In this document: positions 12,127-23,792 of the stretch, piece by piece
Layout of the letters: the number at the start of each line of letters is the position of its first letter
Position numbering within the stretch: the first letter of the stretch is position 1
Source of the DNA: Symbiotaphrina buchneri
Taxonomy: Eukaryota; Ascomycota; Symbiotaphrinales; Symbiotaphrinaceae
Direction of reading: 5' to 3'
NCBI GenBank assembly: GCA_001599915.1
Contig: BCIG01000028.1
Span: 62,001-126,000 of the forward strand
Length of the DNA stretch: 64,000 nt
Notes under the pieces: model-generated
What the model saw: the letters and a program-made list of their open reading frames with translations, nothing else
The model's database searches: none
Told to the model about the DNA's origin: nothing
Program-made: the position numbers and the translations under genes

Positions 12127-15077
12127 ATGCAGGTACGGCTCTATTTACTTTATCCATTCCCGTCTTCGAGGTTTGATGCTTTCCCTATTTTGGCTCGCGA
12201 CTCTTCAAACGGAGCGTACCGAGCTCGTGCCCCTGGCTGCGTGCAAAGTAGCACGACAGATACCTGATCTATTGGACATTCAAAACTGACAAATACCATT
12301 GCCCCTCCTATAGGTATCGAATCCATTACATGACTACAGCGGGACACCGCAGGCCAGACATGTCCGAAAGGCGCTCTCGATAAGCGATGATAACCACCAT
12401 GTCACAGAAGCAATAGGGGATATGTATGGGGAGAATGAGTATGGGGGACGTGACCCAAGGCCTTTGAGCTTCATTAGCTCACCTCTCAACGACACTATCG
12501 ACACAACTGGTGCTCGCACAAGGGCTCCCCGGCCCCCTCCATCACGCACAATGTCGAATGAGCGTGTCTCTCCTCCCTTGACTGGCAGCAGCTCCCCCAA
12601 ACGTAACAGTAGCTTTGGCTCTGAAAAGGAATCTGGCTCATCTGCAATTGAACGTTCGCCCTCGGATGCCAGCACCAAGGCATATCAACTGCCCAATATT
12701 GATCACGAGTCAAGCCCTGCAGATGTGGCTAAGGAGCTTAGCAACCTGCAAGCCCTTCGCCGCATGTCTATGGATGTCAGTGCTCGAGCGGATCCGGATT
12801 TACCAACGTTCAACCCCGGAATGGATGTGCCGTCTATTGCGCCAAGTGCATCGAGCGATGAGGACGACGCGTCGAGTCTATTCTGGGTTCCTGCTCGGTT
12901 ACATCCTGAACTGGCCCCGAAGGAGTTCAAGACGTTCTTTGAAGAGAGGCTAGACAAGATCCAGCGCAGGTCACGTGGCAATTCTCTGTCTCCTCAGGGA
13001 TCCTTGCATGACGGCTCGGCCGGCAGCTTGCGCAGGAAGAAGTCGATACTCTCCAAGCAGATTGACAACTCAGGCGGCTCTGGTGCGGATGGCTATACTG
13101 ATGGAGCGGAAATTTTAGAAAATAAAAGAGCCGCCACAGGAAGCACGAGCCCGATCAGTGTCTTGGACCTCCAGGAGCTTGGGACCCTGGCTGATGATCC
13201 TTCGCAACTGGTGCGTAAGTTGAGCCTGGACTCTGTCCGACCTTCCGGGGAACTTGAAGCAGAAGGGCTAGCGGATGAGGATATGCCCATCTTACCCGCA
13301 GCACCTCCGGGTGCCGCTTTGCGGAGATCTACACGAACCACTTATCGTAGGGGTAGTCTCCGTCGTGGCGAGAGGGTTCCGCCATCTAAAAGAGCAGCCC
13401 GCGCCATGGGGGCTGAACACGATGACGCTCCAACAAGTCCTCCCGCAGTGCAGGAAGAGTTGCCTGCAAAGGAAGGCCGCTTTGCACGATTACGGGGATC
13501 CCCTGTGGAGGTATCAAACGAGGCAATTGCTCATCCGCACACGAACATGTCGACGTCGGAACTGGCAGGATATTCTTCTGTTCAAGATCATCAACACAGC
13601 GCGCCTACTCCGCCGAGAGCAGAACCAGACCACATCGAGACTTCCCCGGCGTTGTCGGGATCGATTCCGAAGATAGTGGAGACACCCCCCTCTGTAGAGG
13701 CCCCAGGCCAACTTCGCAGGCTCCCTACAACAGATTTACCGGAGCGCATATCATCTCATGAACCCCCGCCTGTACTCCAACCGAAGGTACCATTAGGCCC
13801 TGGTCCGCCTACAGGGCGGTTACCTAAGCGTCCTGGACTCATTAGGCATGCTCAAAACGCACGATCAGAGCCGCAGACCCTCAATGACATGGCTAACAAA
13901 CCTTCCCCACTTCCGGGCAACAGCACGCGGACCGACAGTCTCTCTTTCATCCCTACATTGGCAGAGGACAAGAAGGCAGATAAGAAACAGAAAGACAAGA
14001 AAGACAAGGAGGCAGGCGAGGGCAGCAGGAAATCGAGCTGGGGCTGGCTTCGCGGGAGCGAAGAAAAGGAAAAAAGGGAGAAGGAAAGAGACGAAAAGGA
14101 GGGCTTGCCGAGAAAGCCGCGACTGAAAGCTGGCAGAACCTCAGATAAAGTCCATGATAATACACGGCTTGATGTGATCCAAAACTCTATAGAAGGAGGG
14201 CGCGGAAGAGAGAGCTTAGTACTTGACAGAGAGAGCATATGGCTGGAAGAAGAACGAAAGAAAGAAAGCGGTAGACGGTCCGGCGGTGAGCAGAAGAAAG
14301 AGAAGGATTCTGGTTTGTTCTCCTCGTTCTTTGGCGGAGGCAAAAAGAAATCAGATCGTGACTCGTCTGGGAAGAAGGCCAGCTCACTCCGAGGGCTGTC
14401 ACCCGACCCTCCACCACGAGTCCTTAAACCGGATATCGACTATCACTGGACTCGGTTTTCGATCCTTGAAGAGCGTGCTATCTACAGGATGGCCCACCTA
14501 AAGTTGGCAAATCCCCGCCGACCGCTCTACTCGCAAGTCCTGCTAAGTAACTTCATGTACTCGTACCTGGCGAAAGTTCAGCAGATGCATCCTCATCTCC
14601 AGATACCTCAATCTGCCGCCCAGCGGCAACAGCAAAGGCAACAACAGCAGCAACAACAAAAGCAACAGCAGAGCCAGCCGGAAGAATTCTCCGCTTATCA
14701 GAGGTATCAGGAGGTAAGATCTTCTCAATCTGTACCAATCCCTATCCACACTGACGTCTGTGTAGCAACAGGACCGTCAAGACCGGCAGAGGCATGATCA
14801 GGAACAGCATCAAGGCTACCATAGGCAGGATGACGGCGTGGGATACGTTGAAGACACGGAGTTATACAGTCATGACCATGGTCACGATCAACAAAATAAC
14901 CCGAACCGGGCACATTCCCGTAGTCCAGAAGAGCGGGATGATTATGGTGGTTACACTGACCATTACGGCGGCCAGTCTGGATCCGGTACTGTGCATGGTA
15001 CCAGGGAGCAACGGTACCGGTATCATGAGTCAGTGTTTGACGAGAGTGAGGACAATGGAGACGATGACATGTGGTAG
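12127..15077 (+). CDS. ZDS1: Zds1/Zds2-family regulator of PP2A and cell polarity
   Basis: Proposed exons are 12127..12132, 12314..14713 and 14766..15077 (905 residues). Zds proteins bind the Cdc55/B55 subunit of PP2A and affect mitotic entry, polarity and stress signalling. The C-terminal Zds domain, which binds PP2A, is clear at about 712-760 (FSILEERAIYRMAHLKLANP). An N-terminal family motif lies near residue 190 (FWVPARLHPELAPKEF). Between them is a long disordered Ser/Pro/Lys-rich region; a Gln-rich run follows the Zds domain. The first exon would encode only Met-Gln. I prefer it because the reading frame runs open from an acceptor at 12313 through RKALSISDDNHHVTEAIGDM before the ATG at 12422. 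Starting at 12422 instead would discard that conserved-looking segment. The 5' end is therefore less certain than the rest. Confidence 0.88.
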
Positions 15078-15603
15078 TGCGGGCAGTACTGGTTAGGGAA
15101 GCGGGCATATTTCGAAGTGAAGGCGGTTTTCCTTAGTTTTTGGTGTCCTGTCTATAGGGGAGTTGGGTTTCCATGGAGGTAGTCGGGTGTCAAGCACCTT
15201 TTGATGGGTGTCAGCATAGCGAACGGGGTCACGCTATTCCAATCTTTGGCGTCTGCTTCGTCTTGTTCTCTTTATGGTCGGTCGTCACAGGCACTGGAGT
15301 GGTATGGGCATGTGCCAGCCCCGCCGGGCTTTCATTTGTATGAACATCAGGTCACCTTTGCGTTCTTCATTGGTGAAACATGAATGGATCTCAGAGCCAC
15401 TAAAGTTTCAATTGCTGGCCCAGTCAACCTTGACGCTTAGACAACTGCCGCAAATTCTGCGAAAACGGGGTAATTATCATTTGTCTTGGGTAAGACAACG
15501 GTATCATAACATACGCCTCAATGGGTTCACAAAACACCAGTCGAAGACACTACGGTAATGAAACGACACATCGTAAAAGTTCATGCGAGGCTAGTTCGCT
15601 CTT
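15078..15603. other. Convergent intergenic region ZDS1 / SLM1
   Basis: About 525 bases between two 3' ends. I see only untranslated-region-like sequence and no gene. Confidence 0.6.
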
Positions 15604-17352
15604 TCAATAGCGACCAGGCGCTCCTTCTACCCCAGATCCTGTTGGCTTCGTCGTGCCGTTGCCCATTTGAGCAGCATCTCGCACATCCGTGGTGGGAGAG
15701 GGGCCCGTCGTCCCGGCCTCATTGGCACGAGGCGAGCCATAATAGGGTCCCGCTGCTGAGCCACTACTGGCGGCTGACTTGGGCTCTGCGCTTGCAGGGC
15801 TCATCGTCGTTTGCTGACCCCTCGCAGCCTGTTGGGTCTGCAGCGGAGCCGGCTGAGCAGCTGCTTTCTGCGAGCTGTAGCTGGCCTGACGGCTCGCCAC
15901 AGGGCTAGGTGGTTCCGAGAATACTGGTTTGTCGCCACTTTGGCCGGCAGCGGTGCGCAGTATCTCCCACCACTTTTTTGCATCTTCGGGTGTATGAGCT
16001 TTGAATGAGAGCTCGTGGCTGGTGGAAAAGGCACCGCCGACCTTTCCTTTGCTGGCATCCTTACCCTTCACTTGGAACTTGGTGCCGTCCACGGCACCGA
16101 TGAGACAGTCCGGAAGGTAGAGGGACAACTCTGGTGTAGGGTCGGTTCGTTGGTTGTCATTATCCTTGAACTCATGGAGATATTTACTGGGAGTGACAAC
16201 ATAATACCCGGCACTGTAGCCTTTGCCGAACATTCTGCTTTTCCGCTCCAATGTTCCTTCGATCAGAGGCTGCGTCGCACGGTGCCCCTGGTTCGGAAAC
16301 GAGATGTGATCGACAGATCTCAACGGAGAATTAGGATCCACAAGAATGTCTTGATTCCGGTTGAGGAACCCCTTCCACTCAAAGTCGGGTGGAATGCGCT
16401 GAGCGGTGCCGACCATATCCAGATACATGGCCTTGGTGCGGTCAGCCTGTCCTCCGACAAGCTGTGCGAACGTGCCCATTGCTTGCTGGATGACGCTGAT
16501 GATGTGGGCCTCGAACTGTTGGAAGCCCTGCTGTACTGCTAGCAGATCTTGACGGTTTTTGTTCTCTTCTATTACCTGCTTGTGCAGTCGATGCAGAACA
16601 CCACGCTGCAGGACATAAGGATCGCTGAGAGCATCAATCTTGCCACCCGAGCTATCGAATGTTCCAGTATACTGTCCCAGAAGTTCGATGTGCTTCTGAC
16701 TTGCATTACGAGCCTTGTCGACAGCTTTTGCGCCCTTTCCAGCTCCCTTCTCGATTTCTTTCGACTTGTTCTTGATCTCCGCGTGCAGGCGGTTCAGAAT
16801 AGGCAGCACCGACCCTTTCAAATTCTTCTCAGTCTCATAGTGCGCGTTCGCTATTCCCTTTAACATGTTAACCGTGATATTTTAAGGAGACGTTGGAAGG
16901 ATCATAGCCGTACCTGGGTGTTGGACCGAAGATTTTCGAAAAACCCCGCAACACCGCCCAGCGCTTGGTCGAAATGGTGTCCTTCTCTCAGCGGTTGAGA
17001 TATTGTCTGCATAGACAATTAGTCAACTATAATGTCGGAAGTATATAGAACTTCTGTCTAACCTTGAGCACTTTCTCAACCTCATGACCCTGGGCCTTCT
17101 GCATCTTCTCCGTGGCAGAGACGTAGTTCTCGAGATAACCGCAGGCATGCTTCCATGCGCGCAGTCGTTCTTGGAATAAGCCAGTCGTCTGGGAAGAATT
17201 AGTATTGGCAATTGCTCCACAATAGATATGTCGCGTTTGCTTTGTAGGCGTACAGTACTGGTATCCTCCTCAGGTACAGCTTCATCGTCAGTCAAGCTGG
17301 CATTTGTAGGTTGCCTCAGGGGCAAGCCCGCCTGAGCTTGATTGGAAGCCAT
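15604..17352 (-). CDS. SLM1: Slm1/Slm2-type PH-domain TORC2 effector
   Basis: Four exons: complement(15604..16857, 16914..17006, 17063..17188, 17254..17352), 523 residues. An F-BAR-like helical region (about 35-290) starts at GLFQERLRAWKHACGYLENY and is rich in Lys/Glu helices. The PH domain (about 300-410) contains EGTLERKSRMFGKGYSAGYY and ends with WWEILRTAAGQ. The tail is Ser/Pro/Gln-rich. Yeast Slm1/2 bind PI(4,5)P2 at eisosomes and move on membrane stress to activate TORC2 and its kinase Ypk1; a plasma-membrane role here is inferred from that. Introns are 56-65 nt and each junction keeps the family sequence intact. Confidence 0.9.
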
Positions 17353-18110
17353 CGAGCCTCGGATTCGGAGTTGGCGCCCCTGAATGTGGTTGTGGACCGT
17401 TCTGGGAGCTCAAGCTCAGAAAGAACGCAGTCCTTTTGTTGCCGGGCCGGGGAGAGGGAGAGAGTAGAGGGAGAGGAGAGCTTGCCCCACAGACTGAAAT
17501 GAGGGTGACGTTGCCAAGCCGGGGAAAAGGCCTCGTTAAGGGTCAATTAAGGGTCAGCTGTTCACCACCAACAGACCATCCATCCCTCGTGCTGATATGC
17601 ACGATGTGTAGATTATATATATCATAGAGTTGTTATAGCATGGAATCGTCCTTAGCTCAACAGCACTCCACCTCTTTTCGTGGCTAGAACTGGATAATAA
17701 CTAGGGAGGCGCTCACATTACATTTGATCGATATTTCTATATGTGACTATACCGCATGAATTCGACACCTGCTCCATGGCTGGAACGAGAGAATGGTTGC
17801 GTCGGGTATCTGCGGTTGGCAGTCTATGGAGAGAGAGATTAGGTATCTGCTGTGCGTTGAATGCGCCGGAAAGACACTCAAACCCCCAGGCTGTGCGGGA
17901 AAATAAAAGAGAACAACCCAATGTGCTTGGGCATATGCGCGAGCGTCATGCACCAACTCAGGAAACAAACAACGTCTATCCAACCAATCAGGACTCCTGT
18001 CTTCGCCCATGTATCCTTGACTGCGCCATAAGCCTATGCTTCCCCGCGTGTGCAAAATCGCTCGTGTGCAATTGTTCAAAAGCCATGACCAACCAAAAGA
18101 CGTTTCTACA
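17353..18110. other. Intergenic: SLM1 promoter and creD 3' flank
   Basis: About 760 bases. A TATATATA run lies near 17612-17619, some 260 bases before the SLM1 start. No gene is seen. Confidence 0.5.
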
Positions 18111-20084
18111 TCAATGAGGACTTCGTAGCGCAGAACGAGGGGTAGCGTCGTTATCCAATGCGGGGCTCTGTGAATGTGAACGGCTTGCAGCAGGTCCGAA
18201 GTAATCATCGTATGTGGCGACGGTCTCAGAAAAGTGTACCCTGCCAGGTAATGACGTTCCTAGGGGTGGGCTAGGTGGAGCACTGAGGGCTTCCATGTAA
18301 CCGGGAAGGCCAGAGCTGTAGGGCGTCCTAGCTGGAGTCTTGACGGCAGTGTTGTAGCTGGGCACTCTCGACAATTCGGCTGTGTCAATGCGCAAGTGTT
18401 CGGTACCAGGCTCCTCCTCGGACGGCTGACGGGAAAGAGGATTGCTATGAGGAACGCTCGGAGGGTTGCTCTGTGGAGCACTATGCGGAAATTCACTGGG
18501 AGTCCTACTACCGCTGACAAGATCCAGGTTCCCGTCCTCCCCAGGATGATGCGGCGTGGTACTGCCCGAAAGTGAATGTTGGTTGCGGTTGCGTGAACGC
18601 ACGGATGGGTCCATATGTAGGTCGATCAGGCGGTTCTCAAGAGCCTCAGGGGCGAACGCGCCTTGAGTAACACCAGCAAGCGAAGCAAGATTCTCGTGCG
18701 AAGCATTGCGACTGCGCGCCAGAAAAGGGGTGCTTACGCCGCTTCGCCCACCAGCAGGAGTCATGTACGCTGATGGGTCGATCTCGCGATAGAGCTGGTC
18801 GAATTGATGTTCACCATATAAAGGCGGGGCGAAGGTCCGCCCGTCCAGCTCCTCAAGATCTTCCACTGTTGGCTGATTGGTGACATTGTTGGACTCGTCG
18901 AGCCTTAGATTGGGGGAGATAAAAATCATAAGGGGTAGCACAGCTCGGAGCTACGATATTAGCCTGTTTCCTCGAAACTTTGAAAGCAATCTCACCTCTG
19001 ATACGTGGCCGTCAGGGTTCAACAACTGCACGTTGAATCTAGCCTTATGTCTAACTTTGATACCCTGGCAGTGAACGTCCTGCATGCACTTCCGTAAATT
19101 CCTCGGGAGCTGTATGTCCTTACTGGCCATGAACCCTTCTTGGCCATTCTCGAAGTCTTCGGCTTGCTCTGCTTGCATGTCCCACTCCTCAATGGCGATA
19201 TTGCGGACGTTCTGATGCTTTCGGTCCATCGTCTCGAGATCCTGCGTTTCGAACACTATCACAGTAATCTTGCCAATCTTGAGCCCTTTGAGAAGCGGGA
19301 CGAGTCGTATATCCACATGGACCGCGGTGCCGTATATAAAAGCTTTTGTCGGTATACTGAGGGAATATTCAACCTTCTGCGGCCAGATGGATTCTATCGC
19401 CTAATCATCGGTGAGCACGATGTTGAACTTCCAAATGTGACAACACACAACATACCATAGCGTGTGCTGTTTCTAGGGAGCCGGGACCGAGGGTTCGAAC
19501 AATCCGAACATGCTTCCGTGCCGTGAGGTTGTGCGCCAATCTACCACGTTCAATGGTGGCCTTCATCCTCCACGCCACCCAGCTATCATGTAAGCCTTCG
19601 ACGCTCTCTGCAGTGTCGCCGGGTATGACGACCTGGAAGGGCCATTCGTAATTGCCAGCCCTGAGCGTCTTGGGAGATTCCACGAACGTCCAGAGGTGCT
19701 GAAAGAAGACTTGTTGTTGCTTCACTTTCCCCGGCCTGGTGGTCTGTGTCGAGTGCAGCTCCTGCCATCTTTTGCACGTCAGCAGTTGCTGGGTCGGAGA
19801 GCAAGGACTCGAAAGGTCGCTCACGCTACTCTGGACTCGCCCGTCAATCGTAAATGTATATTTTTGACCTGTAGAGATTCCGCGAGACACAGTACCAGTG
19901 TGCCTTTCAGGACCGCACTGGCGGCCTCTGCTGGACTTCCACGCAGGAAGATTACATCGTCGTCAAGCCTGCCCGTAGAGATGTATTAGTCGTGGATGAC
20001 TGGGTACAGAAGTGACGTGATGGACTACCTGATGTCGAAATACTTGGCTGCCGCCGTGCCGCTCCCAAAGAAATCGAACGCCAT
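18111..20084 (-). CDS. creD: Arrestin-related trafficking adaptor CreD (Rod1/Art4 type)
   Basis: Five exons: complement(18111..18950, 18996..19400, 19456..19768, 19825..19968, 20029..20084), 585 residues. The N-terminal arrestin half starts MAFDFFGSGTAAAKYFDIR and the C-terminal half includes WPQKVEYSLSIPTKAFIYG. The tail carries ubiquitin-ligase-binding motifs: APPLYG (PPxY, about residue 348) and LPGY (about 521). Such adaptors bring Rsp5/HulA ligase to nutrient permeases so that these are ubiquitinated and endocytosed. In Aspergillus, creD mutations suppress creB/creC mutations in carbon catabolite repression. The 45-60 nt introns were placed by family continuity; one donor choice (GTGAGC at 19824) restores the conserved RVAWQE. 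The next gene upstream on the same strand is creC. Confidence 0.92.
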
Positions 20085-21617
20085 AGCGGCGTAGAGTCGG
20101 CGAGAGACCCTTGGGACGTCACAGGTGCATGAGATAGTAACGTTGGAAGAAGCTAGGAGCAGATGCGCCGCTGGGCACCCTTTCAGGAGACCCCAACGTC
20201 AGAATTTGACGATGTTGATTGCGACCAAAACGATGCAGTAACTACTACAAGCACAACACTGGTAGATGGTAAGGTTACTGAGGTACCCTTACTTGGTGAC
20301 TGGTATGGTTACAGACCTTACCTTAGGTACCTTATCTACCCTCTAGGATGTACCTCAGATACAAGTACTTCTGCTGCTCCCTCGCTGTACGATAGGGACG
20401 ATTCAAGGCTAAGCTACCTTACCTGACCAAACACACTGCACCAGTCTGTACTACAGCTGTATCTACAAGGCCTTTTCTTACCGTACAAGTCTTGCAGGTT
20501 CGTGCATGGGACAAAGGACGAAGTGCCTTCATGCTTTAGGTGGTACGAGTACAGTAGTGAGGTTCGTATCCGCATGACGTGCAGAGACGACCGCGGGTCT
20601 TAGCCGATGGCGCGATTTGAGCAGCGAGATAAGACAAGCCCAGCATATGCGTACGACCGCCATAAGGAAAAGTGACAGGTAGAGAAATATGCCATTTATT
20701 GTCCCATGCCTACCTGATGGAGTAGTACGACTACTGTGGTGTGCATCTGAAGATGGGACACATGTCACACTGGGGGATTATTTTGACGGGGACCAACGGG
20801 ACAGCTCCCAGGCGAGGTCCGCGAGGACCCATTTATTTTCACTTTTTGCATCCCAACCAGCGGATCAAGGCTCCGCTACTAACTACAACGGAGCATCGTT
20901 ACAGGTACCTTACGCCTTGCACATGTCAAAAGAATGATGGTCTTGCTACCTATCCGCGCTTCTCGGGAGAATTCAGTCAAAGCCCGCGCTCCCGCTTATC
21001 TTCGGCTTCTGCAAGTGCAGCAACAGGCTACGGCCCCATCAGGTATCTTACTTCACAAGTAAAGGGCAGGACCAACCGTGTGGGTGAAACCAAGTTCAAA
21101 GCACACTCGAACTTGGAGGAAAACTGAATGAACTTCGTTCGTACTCCATGATCATTTACCATCTCGCTCAGCTTCTTCTCTTTGGGCAGAGGTTGGTCAG
21201 TTAGATAAGGTATTCATACTGACGTACGCTACCTTAGTGATGCGATACCTAGCCTGGTCTCGAAAAGGCACGCCTTCGAAGGGAGGGAGTGTGCGAGGCG
21301 GTTCAGCCTTCCAGCCACGCCGGCCGCCACCCCTTCGACCTAAGAAATACGGTACAGGTACCTTACGCGTTGGCTTCCGCCTCTTCGGCCCGACTGTCCC
21401 TCCCACTGGAGACGCCGAGATGTGCTAGCCTAAGAAGATTTCAGGCACGGTAAGGTACTCGTACGGTACGGTACAATTGGGATTCGGACGAACAAGATCC
21501 GCAGCCCCTGGAGAAGGGAAAGCCACAACACACAACCACCGTCATTACTTTTACATTATTGATAGGACCATGCACCAGGGCGTCCACGAGATGCGGTTGC
21601 GGAAGGGCCTTGAAGAA
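20085..21617. other. Intergenic creD-creC, rich in TACCTTA/TAAGGTA motifs
   Basis: About 1.5 kb, upstream of creD and downstream of creC. No gene is seen. It is the densest motif region in the window; see the separate repeat entry. Confidence 0.6.
20255..21460. repeat. Cluster of TACCTTA/TAAGGTA/GGTACC short motifs
   Basis: At least ten copies or near-copies lie in this stretch, in both orientations, for instance at 20268, 20315, 20330, 20416, 20905, 21208, 21228, 21358 and 21449. The 16-mer TACAGGTACCTTACGC occurs exactly twice, at 20900-20915 and 21353-21368. Copies also occur in most other intergenic regions and only rarely in coding DNA. Their origin (degenerate microsatellite, regulatory site or other) is unknown. 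Confidence 0.6.
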
Positions 21618-23792
21618 TCAGGCTCCTTGCGCGCTATTTCCCGGGCTGCTGACTTCGGAAGCTAGATCCCCCGCTTCATTGCCAACCATTTCTCGAGGAC
21701 GGTCCCATGTACGTATATGGCCTGTTGAGGTTGGTCAGCAATCGGTCTTTCCGTTTGCCTAGCACGCAAAAGGTGATGCATTTTGCGCCGTGCGATACAT
21801 GGGACTGGTCTACTTACCATCTCCGCAAGCTGTGATTATGCAGTCCTCCTCGAATCCTAGCCAACTCAGTGGATCCGGGTCAACGTTCTTCGCCTGAAAG
21901 GGTCGCGTCAGTCATCAATGAGCTTCGAACCAATGTTGTTTCGAGAGCTTGCGATCCCACTTACCATGACAGGCGGCAGCATCGCAGTTAGAGGTCTCGG
22001 CTCTACAGGATGGGTGATAACCTGCCCATCACCATCCTCCATCGCGAACGGGCTGGAAGTAGAGTTTGACCGTAGTCGATGGATTGACTGGCTTTCGGTT
22101 CGCTGCATAGCTATGCTATTGGCAATGCTTCCTCTAGGCCGAGAGATCTAAGGGGAAAGGACCCGGGTCAGCATTTGCATTCATCACTTGACAGAACCTG
22201 CCGCAAGAGAAAGAGTCCCAGGTACCTACCGCCTTCGGTCTATGTAACATGCCAACATTGAAGTCCCATAAAAGAAGCCTGCAATCTTCTCCCACACTGC
22301 CGAATCGGTAATTCCTATCGTCGCATCTCCATGGATCAAATGCTACAGCATTAACCCAAGAATTGTGGCCTTGACACCGTGCCACAATACAACGTTCCGC
22401 TAGAGACCAGATAGATACCAGATCATCTTGGCCCCCTGTCAAGAAGTATTTACCATCTGGAGACCAACATACACACAAGAAGCCGCCATAGTAGCTTGTA
22501 TATATGTCCAGAAGCCTAATCAGTCAGACAAAAAGCCCGTCGATGCACCGTGTAGAGGGCCTTACTGTTCCTTTAGATAATCAATAACCCGCAGTGTCCC
22601 ATCTTCGCACACAACAGCTAGATGCCGGCAGTCGGGTGAAAAGGCAAACGCGTTAATGCGCTGATTGGAAAGCTTCCAGCAAGCGACCGGATTACTCTTC
22701 TGATTTCTTGAATGTATGGATTTCATCACCCGGACAGAAGGAGTCGAATGCGTTGCACCGTATGGTCCTGGGGGCGTCACTTCACTATCCTCCGGGGTAA
22801 AGCCCGCATCTTCCTTTTCCTTGTCATACACTATTAGGCTGCCGTCCATGTGCGCGGCAAGAAACAGATTCTCCGAGCCTGGTACCCATCGTATCTCAGA
22901 TATTGCTGAATTGTTGATAATTCCCTGCATAAGTGACGTCAAGGTTAGTCCAAACAAGAACAGTGTTTTGGGACAATGTGGACGATCCTACATTCTTGTT
23001 GATGCGAGCATACTTTGCTGATATTGGTTCATACCAGATCACATCTCCGGAAGAAAAGCCCATCACGACGTCAATATGGCTTGATGTCTTCGTTGACGTG
23101 TTCACATCGTGGCACAATGCATGAGCTTTCGTAAAAAGGATCTTTGTCAATTGTTCTTGCTGCGATAGGGTTTAGTAGTAAGCTCTCCAAGATATAGCAG
23201 TACACACCTTGTTGCTGGAAGAGAGATCTAGCCATTGGAAAGCCCTATTAATATTTGCGAAGGCGAATAAACCATCCGGACTATGGTCCTGCAGCCGTTT
23301 TGCCAGAGCTTCATGAGGTATGACTCGTGAAACGAAAGAAGAATTGCTTTTTACGATGTTGTTTTTCGGTTTTCGCCTTTTCGAGGGATCTTTGGCAGCC
23401 ACGTTGCCATTCGGTTGTGCCAATGACGGATTGCCTTCTCCGAATGCCGGCACGCCTGGCGGTCGCACGCCATTACTTGCATTTGACCAACCCCCATCAC
23501 TGCTTGTGTCTCCCGCGTGGGCCCCGTTAGGCTTTTGTCCGAAGCTTGTGGTCCGAGCCAAGGCAGACTGGCTGCTTGTGAATGTAGTCGTCCGGTAAAG
23601 TTGAGGGGGAGGGGCGCGAGGGTTGATTATCACCAATGAAAGCTTAGTCCCACATGTCGGAGGGGACGGGTTAGTGGATAGTGGGTTATTCGAAACAATT
23701 GGCGCATCGCTGGGATGCGGCGGAGGTGTAGCCAGATGGATATCGTCACGGAGTATATAGGTTCCTAAGGCCGGGTGAGTAGCGGCCACCAT
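21618..23792 (-). CDS. creC: WD40-repeat protein CreC (WDR20-like partner of the CreB deubiquitinase)
   Basis: Seven exons: complement(21618..21721, 21818..21893, 21965..22147, 22230..22515, 22566..22924, 22992..23159, 23208..23792), 586 residues. The N-terminus matches CreC style ([20 protein letters not shown]) and is Pro/Ser-rich. The WD40 repeats begin at [19 protein letters not shown] and include [37 protein letters not shown] and [13 protein letters not shown]. In Aspergillus CreC binds and stabilises the CreB ubiquitin hydrolase; the complex acts in carbon catabolite repression and permease turnover. The animal counterparts are WDR20/WDR48, which activate USP12/46. The C-terminal blade is split over three small exons whose join gives [19 protein letters not shown], so gene finders could easily truncate it. 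CreB itself is not in this window. Confidence 0.94.

Noticed and set aside
14628-14690. CAG/CAA repeat near the ZDS1 3' end considered as a separate microsatellite
   Set aside because: It encodes the in-frame Gln-rich segment of Zds1 and is interrupted by CAA and AGG codons; treated as part of the protein.
19485-19505. GGTTCGAACAATCC, resembling a tRNA B box
   Set aside because: It lies inside a creD coding exon, no A box or acceptor stem is found at a proper distance, and the sequence deviates from GGTTCGANTCC.
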